From contig ML681998.1 of assembly GCA_007922195.1 (NCBI GenBank), positions 20,099,663 to 20,163,662 of the forward strand: a DNA stretch of 64,000 bases, in the 5' to 3' direction. How positions within the stretch are numbered: the first letter of the stretch is position 1; each line of letters opens with the position of its first letter. Shown one piece after another: positions 12,916 to 22,102 of this stretch. Both the position numbers and the translations under genes were made by a program. Under the pieces are notes generated by a model. The model did no database searches. It had not been told where the DNA came from and was given only the letters and a program-made list of their open reading frames with translations. The DNA is from Podocnemis expansa (lineage: Eukaryota; Chordata; Testudines; Podocnemididae).

Positions 12916-14559
12916 AAGTCTACTATTGTACTTGTAATCCATAGAGTAAAAAAGGTATTTTAAAGAAAGACCTTGAGCAGAATTTGAACAAGCTGACTGG
13001 GAAGCTGTGCATGAGAGAATGCTTTTGTTTGGCATCTTCAGGCTAATGTATGAAAACCTCACAAAAATTGAATTATGTTATGCCAATAAACACATTTAAA
13101 ATAAGGCTATGTAATATGAGGAAAAATGTTGCTATCTTTTTTATCATTACTCATAAAACTGTAGGACTAATTTAATATCTAGGCATAGTACAGAATGGCA
13201 CTTTCAAAGGTTCTCTGTATTGAATTACAATACACTTATTGCTCCCTATACAGCTCCCCCCAAGTCAATGGCAACACTTCTGTTGATTTCAGTATTGTAA
13301 ATCAAGTATTTTTGCTTTGACATGCAACACACTTACTACTGTAATACTTGTCTGTCATGGAGTCAGATACGAGAGCAGAAGTAGATTGCTGAAGAATGAA
13401 AGTTAGCAGGAAAGCAGAATTTTTAGATCAGTACTACGAGAAAGCAAAGATTGAACAGAAACTCAGAGCAGGGCTGTGCTTGTCTTGGAGGTGAAGTTGA
13501 GGCATATTAACTTGCTAAGTTTCAGAAGTTTAGCAGGCAGCGAAGTTTCAGAAGTCTAGATATTACTGTGGTAGGTAATTTAGAAATATCAATATCCTAA
13601 ATTCAAGAAGATATGTGTGACTATGTAATGGGAACTGATACTTTGCCTTTTTTTAGTGAAAGAGGTATTGTATATTATGACTTTCATAAAGGGTACAAAA
13701 TGTTATTTCTCCTAATAACATTCTTCATCCCAAATCCTTATTATCAGAAAATGATAAACATTTATCCCCTTCATATTTGTGTGTGCTCCAACCCCATCAT
13801 GAAATATTTTATTGGGATTAGCACATGCATAAAATACAAAAGCGGTGTTATTTTCAATTTGAACAAAAATTCAATTAACAGAAGAGAGATCAAATAATGG
13901 TTTCCTTTAATGCTATTATCTTTAAATGTCTCAATTTAAAATTGAAATTATTGTTGTTCTTGATTCTTATTGTGCACAAGTCATTTAAATATTTTGGAAA
14001 GATAGAAAATGAATTAGGCTAAAAAAAAAGGCAAATAATAAATGAAGAAAATAAACTTTTGGGTTACCTAAACCAGTCAAAAATAAATGTGAAATTCAAT
14101 TAATAGTTTCAACAGAAAAAAGAATTAAAAACTGGGAAATAAAATTCAGGAAATCTCAAAATATTTATTTTCACATTTTCAAAACAAATCATTTAACTTT
14201 TAATTTCAAAGTGGCATTTTGTTTAATAATTTAACTAATTATAATAGCATAGAAAACACTTGAAAACCAACCAAAAATGGAAGAAAAAAATGGGAAAAAA
14301 TTCCTGGGTCAAACAAAATATTTCATTCAGATCAAAATCATTATTTTTTTTTTAGTTTCCAGTTTTGTCAAGAAAAACCATTTTAGCCAAACTGAAATGA
14401 TTTTTTTTTCAGTTGAGCCACCAAATAAAAGTAATCCTTTATTGTTTCAACTTTAGATAGAAGCACTAAAGTTATTTTGTATATTTTGAACAAAAAATTG
14501 TGAGGATTTCCATGGCAAAATGTTAATTTAAATAACCAGCAGTGGCAAAACAATAAAGC

Positions 14560-14695
14560 TCTGGGACATGTTCTCCTTTCAGTGCATAGAGGTAAACCCC
14601 ATTTTGTTCTGTGTTTGTAGGTACCTAGCACAGGTGTGTCCTGATCTGTGACTAGTGTCCTGCAATACAAATAAATAAATAAATAAATAAAAATA
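14560..14695 (+). repeat. old LINE-like tail with (AAAT)n
   Basis: GGTACCTAGCACAGGTGTGTCC and CTGCAATACAAATAAATAAA resemble the 3' tail of an old amniote LINE; the AAAT run at 14666-14692 would be its tail. The family assignment is from memory and weak. Confidence 0.4.
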
Positions 14696-15038
14696 ATGGG
14701 AATTCTTTATCACCAGTGTTGGTCATGGTAGCAATGCTGCTGGTGACATGGACACTCCATGAGAAGAACTGAGGTTATCATCTTGTCAAAGAATAACACA
14801 ACACCTTTTTTTTTTACATGGATGATCTGAAACTATGGGGGTGTATTGGGTTTGCTGAATGTGTATCAGCATCTATAAAAAGGAGCAAATTGGTACAATG
14901 AGATAGCATACAAGTTAATGAAGATACTATCACAAATATCTCAGCTTGACACGCACAAATACTAGGAATCTCGGGACTGCCAGAGTCACAACATAATTAA
15001 ATCAAAGAAGAAGTGAAGAATATTATAGATGAGCAAGA

Positions 15039-15258
15039 TCCAAAGGAGTAGCCATGTTAGTCTAGTTCAATAAAACAAATAAGCATGGGGTCCTGTGGCA
15101 CTTAAAGACTAACAAATTTATTTTTTGCATGAGCTGTTGTGGGAGAAGAGCCCACTTTGTCAGCATCTGATGGCGTGGCATTTTCTCCCACGGATGCTCA
15201 TGCAAAATATAAATGTGTTTGTCTTTAAGTGCCACAGGACTCCTTGTTTCTTTGTTTC
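15039..15258. mobile_element. inverted-dimer insertion (Penelope-related?)
   Basis: A 220-bp unit made of two facing arms, GTCCTGTGGCACTTAAAGAC on the left and GTCTTTAAGTGCCACAGGAC on the right, joined by hammerhead-like segments. The flanks ATAGATGAGCAAGA (15025-15038) and ATATATGAGTAAGA (15259-15272) match at 12 of 14 positions and look like an aged target duplication, so the dimer inserted as one unit. The left end begins near GGAGTAGCCATGTTAGTCT. Confidence 0.75.
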
Positions 15259-15319
15259 ATATATGAGTAAGAATTTCTTTAAGAACAGAACTCAACTCAA
15301 AGAACTTGATGCCTAGAAT

Positions 15320-16215
15320 TAATAAGTGGACAATGTCTGATAGTATGGTATACTGCTGGAATGATCAGATGGAATCAAGAGAAGAAGAACAAAATTTGAC
15401 ATCCAGCAAGAAAGTTCTTGGCAATGCACAGAGTAATGCATAGCAATCAAGATGTGGACAGGATGTATATCCAACCATGCAATGGAGGAAGAAAACCTGT
15501 CTATGGAGAAGGCAATTGACAGTGAAGACTGTGGCATCAAAAGACGTGAGGAGTCAGCCAAAATGAAAGATCATTTGGCCTTGATAATAAACAATGCTTG
15601 AGCCTCCAGCCCAAGAAAGCATAGGAAGAAGGAAAAAGCAAAGCAGCAAAGAAAGACTTGAAAGGTTTACACAGATATTGGTGGAGAGAGAGCAAACCCA
15701 TAATATCCAAGACTCATGGTTTGTAGAAGGATTCCTTAAAAGACAGACCGAAAACCTCATTATGAGTACACAAAAGCAGTCTTTAAGGCTTCGTTACATT
15801 TGAAACAAAACTGAATGGTGGAACTGCTTCCCAAACTGCATAATGTTTTCTGGAAGGAAGGAAATGGTGGAGCATTTGTTAAGCATCTACAGGATACAAT
15901 GAGGTTGCCAAGTGTCTGAACTGGAGCCTGTGTGGCAAGTACTGGTTTAAATAAACTATGCAGTATTATAGCCATCAAATTTGAAAGTAATCTAGAGAAT
16001 TAAAAGTGTAAAATTCTGGTTGTTCTGATAATTGTTATGGATTGACCAGTGCAAGCAAACAGGCTCGACATGGTTGTTGCAAAAAAAAGATGACAGAAAG
16101 ATCATGTTAATTCATACTGAAACACCAGCAGATAGAAACATAGAAAAGACACAAGAAGACAAGGCAGAAAAATATGAACAACTCTGCCATGGAAAAATAA
16201 TGGAAAAATAGAACA
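15320..16215 (+). mobile_element. R4/Dong-like LINE, C-terminal remnant
   Basis: Across several frameshifts the + strand encodes pieces of a LINE with a C-terminal restriction-like endonuclease: NQDVDRMYI, an RREESAK block, DSWFVEGFLKRQTENLIM (15700-15760), CLNWSLCGKY, PVQANRLDMVV and KIMLIHTETPADRNIEK (16090-16150), then EDKAEKYEQL. These follow the family order closely. The PD...D endonuclease motif is altered (LDMVV instead of PDIVV) and the frame is broken by indels and stops, so it is dead. Such LINEs encode site-preferring endonucleases C-terminal to reverse transcriptase. The clade is recognised from motif order, not searched. Confidence 0.75.
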
Positions 16216-16249
16216 AAAGTAATAGAAGTGATTATTGGAGAACCACTTG

Positions 16250-16750
16250 GTTAAATCGATTTATCTTATATCTATTTAATGAAATAGAAATAGAAATCAT
16301 TAAATTGATTTAAGTTAAATCAATTTAACAGGTCCCCACTAGAAACTCAAATCACACTAGCATGTACATGGATAGGACTTACTAGTTTGATTTAGAAGAG
16401 GGGCACCATGGGAGGTGTGGCAACATGGCCCCCTAGAAGGGCTATGCCCCCACCCAATATATAGTAAAAGGACGGCACCCTCAGAAGGAGAAGGGCAAAA
16501 GTGTTAAATTGAAATAACAGTTAAATCAAAATAATACTTCCACACTATATTATTTCAAAATAACAGTTTTGATTTAACCGTTATTTCTAGATAATACTAG
16601 GTTTTATTATATCAAAATGACTTTCCTTATTTCTAAATGAGGGAGTTCTTTATTATGAAATAAGAAAACGTGGTATGGACATGCAATCTTTTAAATTGAA
16701 ATAAACAGCATTTTTTCTATTTAAAGACTAAGTGTGGACGTCCCTAAGGG
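16250..16750. mobile_element. degenerate MITE related to 10122-10631
   Basis: GGGGCACCATGGGAGGTGTGG, GGGCTATGCCCCCACCCAAT and AT-rich TTAAATTGATTT palindromes are the inverted counterpart of the MITE at 10122. The right end AGTGTGGACGTCC resembles its terminal repeat; the left end is not clear. Confidence 0.6.
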
Positions 16751-17647
16751 TATGATGGAGCAACACAGAAGATGTTAGGAATGCGGAACATGACAATCAA
16801 TGATCTCCCAAGAATTTTAATTTTAATGGAAGTCACAGGAGAACAAGTGCATTTGCAAAAAAGGGGGTGAGAGTTTAATTAAACTCCTCATTCCCCAAAC
16901 TGTGGAGTAAGTTCATGGTCAGGATTTTTTGTTGACTCACGGGGAACAATTGTAGACATTAGCTTTCTCTTTCCTATGCTTAAAGATGCTGTGAAGGCTA
17001 TTTGTTTTTAAAAAATATAATTCCCATGATGTAATACCAATGTATTATAATAATAATTTTAATTTTTGCAAAGATCTCTAGAAGACAAAATTTCAGTATA
17101 TAGTGTTATCAATCAAAATAAATGAAATAAACACTAGTGGGGCACAGATGTTTGCATCTATTATAAATTTATACTTTAAAGCATTACAGGAAGAGTTATT
17201 ATCTGTTGAAATAATAAATGATAAATGATAATCAAGGATTTACAGTCTTTTGAAAAAGGGATATGAACGTTCAGGGCATATTTAATATCTGTCTACCTTT
17301 TGCTCCTGTGTGTGTACATGCGAGAGCTTTCACAATGTATTTTGCAGGCTTTATAAGGGGTTTTATTAAAAAAATAAAGACAAACACAACAAAAAATATT
17401 AGAGTTTAATTATGACATTTAGGCATGATGCTTTATGCTGGAAGCGCTGCAGAACTTCACCGCCAGGGTAGAATAATGGGGAACATTTTGCTTCAGAAAA
17501 GTATACAGTACTTCCCAGAGAATCTAGGAGGCATGGGGAGCTGTAGTTCTGAGTGACCCTTATACTAGCTGCAGCACGTTGGGGTGAATGTCCCGACCCC
17601 TTTCTGTTCCATTGCCAGACACTTAAGGTCTGGCATGTTTTTAAGAC

Positions 17648-18688
17648 CAGATGTGGCCAAACTGCAGCTTGAGAGCCAGATGCAGCTCTTCAAAGAAAAA
17701 GTGCAGCTTGTGGAAAAGGCAGCAGGAAAGGGCAGTGTGGTCAGTGACAGCAGAGAAGCAGAGGCGTAGTTGGGGCCAGCCGGGATAGCATTGCAGCATG
17801 ATTAGAGCTGTCAGGGAAGCCGCAGCAGCGTGGTCGGGGTCAACAGGGTGAGCTGCAGCAAGGTCAGAGCCGGCAGGGAAGCCACAGCAGTGTGGTTGGG
17901 CCGGTGGGGGGAGCCACGGCAGCATAGTCAGAGCCGGGGGGGGGGGGGGAGCTGTGGTAGCATGATCTGGTGGGGAAGCCACAGCAGCATGGTCAAAGCT
18001 GGCAGGAAGCTGTGGCATGGTCGGGATTGGAGGGCAGAAGTGCAGTATGGTTGGAGAGAGCAGAGAAGCAGCCTCCTGGTAAGAGATGGCAGAAAAGTGG
18101 CAATGGAGGTGGAGGGGAGCACGGCATGTTTAGATTTTTGCGTAGGCACTAATGCAGCTTACTCCTTTGTTAAAATTGTGTTTTACAAGTCCTAAAAATG
18201 ATGTTGGACTACTAAGAAACGAAAATACTAAAGAGGAAAGTTTAAAACTGAATGTAAATTACTTTCAATTGTTGGCACAACTTACCGCTGTGAAGCATTG
18301 TATTCCACGATGAAATCTGTTAAATCAAAACATTGTGCAATACTTAGAGATCAGCACCTGAGAGAGCTTTTACCTACTGCATTGACAAGTTACTGCCCAG
18401 ATTTTAAAAAAACTCGCCATGAGCCTACAGTGTTCTACATCCAGCAACAGCTAAGTTTGTACTGTGTAGGGCTAATTTTCATGGTAACATTAAGTAATGA
18501 TTAGAATCTGATATTAGTAGGATCAATATTCGCCCTGTTTTTATAATAAAATTAAAGTGCACAGTGAATTTTAAGCTTAGTAATTTTTGAGTAGGTAAAA
18601 GTATGCAGTTATATGCCTCACTGCAGCTCTTGAAGGTTTATTAATCGACTTGTGTGGCTCTTGAGTTCCGTAAGTTTGGCCACTACTG
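17648..18688 (+). mobile_element. hAT element, family B, with transposase remnant
   Basis: The ends CAGATGTGGCCAAACT and AGTTTGGCCACTACTG... are inverted repeats; flanks TTTAAGAC and GTTTAGAC match at 6 of 8. The interior has a G-rich degenerate minisatellite (17720-18130, with a G13-class run at about 17938) and, at 18270-18420, a frameshifted peptide YRCEALYSTMKSVKSK followed by LRDQHLRELLPTAL. That motif series is the C-terminal hAT dimerisation region of Charlie-type transposases. The copy at 63336 carries part of the 3' interior and the one at 33551 only the ends. Confidence 0.85.
18270..18420 (+). pseudogene. hAT (Charlie-like) transposase C-terminal fragment
   Basis: Encodes CEALYSTMKSVKSK, DQHLRELL and YCPDFKK, matching in order the conserved hAT C-terminal dimerisation segment (CE..FS.MK..KS, then D.HL). 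One frameshift separates it from the upstream LLAQL-type residues. No catalytic core is preserved, so it cannot encode transposase. It identifies the family but implies no host function. Confidence 0.7.
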
Positions 18689-18868
18689 GTTTAGACCTTC
18701 GTGAGCACCCTGATAAACTGAGCTGATAGCAAGGGAACAGAATCAGGGCAACTCTTTCTGATGTCTCTGAGCAGCAGATTGAAGGTATATCAACTTACAG
18801 AAACTTAGTTTGGATACTTTGTTAGATGCTGTCTGCAACCATGTTAATGAATGTCCCATTGTTTACTT

Positions 18869-19083
18869 CAGGGGTCTCAAATACGTGGCCCGCAGGCCGC
18901 ATGCAGCCCCTAAAGCTATTTCCTGTGGCACGCAATGATACTATCATTACTGATATTTGCAATACAGTATTGTTGTATGAGAAGGTTTCAGTGGTGCGGC
19001 CCTTGGACTAATGGACTAGGCATCATGCGGCCCTGTACTAGTCCTCATGTGGCCCCTGTGGTGATTTGAGTTTGAAACCCCTG
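18869..19083 (+). mobile_element. hAT-type MITE, family A
   Basis: A 215-bp element with ends CAGGGGTCTCAAA and TTTGAAACCCCTG, flanked by identical 8-bp duplications GTTTACTT (18861-18868 and 19084-19091). Confidence 0.93.
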
Positions 19084-19799
19084 GTTTACTTTATGCTTTT
19101 TTGATTATGGCAACCACAAAAAGTTAATTGACCTTAATACAGTTTTTAAAAATATTTTTCAAGGGCAGTTATACACTGTAAAGGGACTCCTTCCAAATTC
19201 TGGCACTGCTTGACACTTAATGCCTTTCTCCTTTTCCATTTATCTTTTTTTTCCATATCCTGGTGATAGTGTTATAAGCTTTATATGGGACCTATTAATC
19301 AAGTTGTGTTAATACTCACCTTCCTTATGTGAATGTATTTTACATCCCTTTTTAATAATCTCTAGAATAAATAGGCTCTCCTAATGTAATATTTTCTTGT
19401 GACTTGGAAGATCTGGATAGTTGCTTAATTGTCATATTTCTATTTCCACTGGGATTTGTCAGTAAAGAGAAATTTATTTTACTCTGTCAGGCAAAAAAAG
19501 CTTGATTGTGTGGCTACAATACAAGTCAATAAATGCTGTAACGTTCAAGTGCATGGTGTTCTTGCAGGCTTATGAATAGCTACATTGAATGTCTGAGGGG
19601 ACAGAACTGGCGAAGCCTGTAGTTTGTATAGGTAGTTACTGTTCCTACCTTTGGTTCTGCATCCTAAGTTTCACAAAACCTTGTTACTTTTATCTGAACT
19701 AGTTTGGTCATATTTAAGAATCATACAGATTTTATGTAATGTAAATCTGAGGCTATACTATGGTATTTGTGGTAGCAGTGTGGGAAGGCAGGTTTAGCA

Positions 19800-19890
19800 G
19801 AATATTCAGTGAGCTGGAATTCAGGAAACACAGGTGCAGTTCCTAGGTCTATCACAAGCTTTCTGTGTGATCTTGAAATTCAGTGTGAGT
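19800..19890 (+). repeat. MIR-type SINE remnant
   Basis: GGAATTCAGGAAACACAGG, GTTCCTAGGTCTATCAC and CTTTCTGTGTGATCTTG follow the order of MIR/CORE-SINE words (sorted as ...CAGGAGACCTGGGTT... GTGTGACCTTGG). It is diverged and truncated. Confidence 0.5.
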
Positions 19891-20214
19891 TCAGGCCCAG
19901 GTTTTTAAAGGTATGTATGTGTTTATCTGCATCCTTGAGTACTTAATAAGTTTTTAAAAAATCTGCCCACTACTCACTTAAGATTTTTTAAAATTCATAA
20001 TTTAAATAGTTTTGCAGCTTCAGCTTTTGGTTTTGTCATTATAATTTTGCTCCCGGTTTGAGCTGAATAATCACATCTTTCTCTTCTTTTAACTAAAGAA
20101 GAGTTAAGATTTATTAGAAATTCTTTTGGAGATAAAGGACATTTCCCTAGAGCACCAATGTTATTTAGCAATTACAATGTGAGTTCTATCCTCAGCAATG
20201 TGTTTTGGTAGCTG

Positions 20215-20295
20215 AACAAGCTTTGACAAGTGACTTATCTTCTGTATGACTCTACCAATCTGTAAAATAGATAAAATAATTAAATACTTAGCAGT
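20215..20295 (+). repeat. MIR-type SINE remnant
   Basis: CAAGTGACTTATCTTCTGTATGACT and CCAATCTGTAAAATAGATAA resemble the 3' part of MIR (the CAAGTCACTT...CTGTAAAATGG words). Heavily diverged. Confidence 0.45.
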
Positions 20296-20615
20296 AGTAT
20301 TAGGAGTCTTCATTAACATTTTCAAGCCCTTGAAAGTGCTCAGACGAAGTGTTACACAAGTTACTGAACATAAGGTCCAAGGAAAGGCCCTTAATATAAT
20401 GTCTTGATTTGGGTAATATAGCAAGTTTAAAACTGAAATATATAAAACAAAGATTTGTATTTGACACAATATGACCAATTAAGGAATTCATAGTAAGAAT
20501 GCAGGCAGGATCTGGTGATGGAGCTAATTGATATATCGTTATGGGGAAGACCTAACAGCTGATTTGTGTTGGTGTCACTGATAGTGTCTGTATCTTTGTT
20601 GTTTGGTTTTTACAG

Positions 20616-20788
20616 TATCGGTCGGGACGGGATCCTCAGCGAGGCTCAGACAATGTTTCCAATAAGTCCTCAGACAGTGATGTGAGTGATGTCTCAGCTG
20701 TATCGAGGACAAGTAGTGCTTCTCGTTTCAGCAGCACAAGCTACATGTCTGTCCAGTCAGAACGACTGAGAGGAAACAAGAAAATAAG
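20616..20788 (+). CDS. RIMS2: RIMS2 coding exon, serine-rich linker between C2A and C2B
   Basis: The exon is 173 nt, entered in phase 0 after a ...ttttacag acceptor and left after two codon bases (AG) at an AAG|GTGAGT donor. It encodes 57 residues plus a split codon. The peptide is rich in Ser/Asp and contains SDSDVSDVSAVSRTSSAS and TSYMSVQSER, ending GNKKI. This is the conserved linker of RIM active-zone scaffold proteins, which tether Rab3/Rab27 vesicles, Munc13, calcium channels and RIM-BP at presynaptic release sites. The linker lies between the two C2 domains and is a known area of heavy alternative splicing in RIM genes. I prefer RIMS2 over RIMS1 because of the YMSVQSER and GNKKI wording and the match of the downstream exon. 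No domain fold is expected here; the segment is predicted disordered and phosphorylatable. The call rests on family recognition, not on a search. Confidence 0.93.
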
Positions 20789-21817
20789 GTGAGTAACAGG
20801 GAACTGGGAAGTTAGTCACTTGCATACTTCTTTTACAGTACAGAATATTTTTCTAGTGAGTATATTTAAATATTTTGCTAAATTTTAACATATATAATAT
20901 TAATAAAACTTATGGGGCTTTCCAAAATACTGGGGTTGTGTTTCTAATGCTGTTTGGATTCCTTATGTTAGGTATTTTTAGTAAGTCAATAGAGATTTTC
21001 TAGGGTGCAAACTTTTTCCTTTTGAGATGAGGCCTATTATCAGAAGGCATTTGTTACACTTATGCTTGCATCTTTTGAAAAAAAGATTCTCAAAAAATAC
21101 TAAACACAGTTCAAAGTATTACTTCATTTACAAATTACTTGCTGGCAGTTTCAGAGACTAGACTTTAAAACCACTTGTAAAGTACTTATATGGATACTGG
21201 ATCCCATTCTACTCTAGAAATATTGTTATGCAATCCTCATTGTCTAGTCTTCAGTAAGAATTGTACAGTTATCTGAAAGCAGAAATGGGCTCACCTACCA
21301 TTACCTGAACACCCCAAAGACCAACAAACTCAGTGGGAGTTTGGACATGTAAGGAATGCATGATTGGGCCCTAAATAATAATTTCACAGGCAGGTGCACT
21401 TGGAACTAGTACTTACTTCTGGAAACATCCTCTCCCAAGAGAAATGATGCTTTTTAAAAAGGGTAGATTTAAGTATCTCGCAGCCTGCATTGCATAACTA
21501 TTAATGTCTGAACACAGAACTGTGCATTCCATGTGTTTATGTACTTTCTTGTGTAAGTGACTTACCAACATGTAACTTTGTACAAAATATGTGCATTACA
21601 GACAATCCTGAAGAAATGATTGTATCTCAATCTTTGTCCAGCCTGGGCTGGAAGTTGCCTAGCATGTTTTTACCCCTTATCACATTTTCCCTTCCTGCTT
21701 ATTCGTTTTCTTTAAATTCCTTTTGTTGTGATGCACACATGCTTTTTTGCTACAAGCCTAACTTCACGTTTTCTTCTTTTTTGTTTGCATGCCTTCCTCA
21801 ATTTGTGTTGATTTCAG
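20789..21817 (+). other. RIMS2: RIMS2 intron before the cassette exon
   Basis: A 1,029-nt GT-AG intron between the constitutive exon and the acidic cassette exon. It contains no recognised repeat. The last 50 nt are pyrimidine-rich, as expected of a usable acceptor. Confidence 0.75.
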
Positions 21818-22102
21818 AAGGTCAGGGGCTATAGAGGGAAAAAAAGAGGGAGGGCTGAAAGGGGATGAGCATGAGGAGATATTTCCTGAGGCGGAGGAGC
21901 AGGAGCTTGAGAAAGAAGTGAAGAAAGAACAAGTTAATGAAAAGGGGGAAGAACAAGAGGTGAGAGCAAACTCTGATAAGGAAGAAAAGAAAGAATCGGG
22001 GGATGAGGAAAAGACCCAAGATGATCAAAATGAGGAAGGGAAAGAGAATAAAGAGGGAAAAAAAGAGGATTTACAAAGGCAATTCTCACAAGATGATGTC
22101 AG
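21818..22102 (+). CDS. RIMS2: RIMS2 optional Glu/Lys-rich cassette exon
   Basis: The exon is 285 nt (95 codons), starting after a pyrimidine-rich tract and TTTCAG and ending at CAG|GTAAAA. It enters in phase 2 and leaves in phase 2, exactly matching the preceding exon (ends AG) and the exon at 49159 (starts T), so it can be skipped or included without a frame change. Inclusion gives a run beginning RRSGAIEGKKEGG, then a long Glu/Lys/Asp-rich stretch and ending QFSQDDV; there are no stop codons. Skipping joins GNKKI to S-VFTSK, the arrangement I know from RIM proteins. The composition predicts a disordered, strongly acidic, possibly helical insert in the C2A-C2B linker. The splice-site and phase evidence is direct. 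That the segment is really used, and whether it is known in other species, I cannot verify. Confidence 0.75.

Larger units (their letters stand above)
1..20615 (+). other. RIMS2: RIMS2 upstream intron (partial)
   Basis: This is AT-rich intron sequence leading to the exon at 20616; its 5' end lies outside the window. Apart from the repeats listed separately, I see nothing identifiable in 447-1200, 1231-2460, 2500-3100, 4047-7480, 10775-12080, 12916-14550, 16751-17640 and 19092-19795. Short open frames there lack splice sites or family resemblance. The extent as intron is inferred from gene orientation. Confidence 0.8.
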
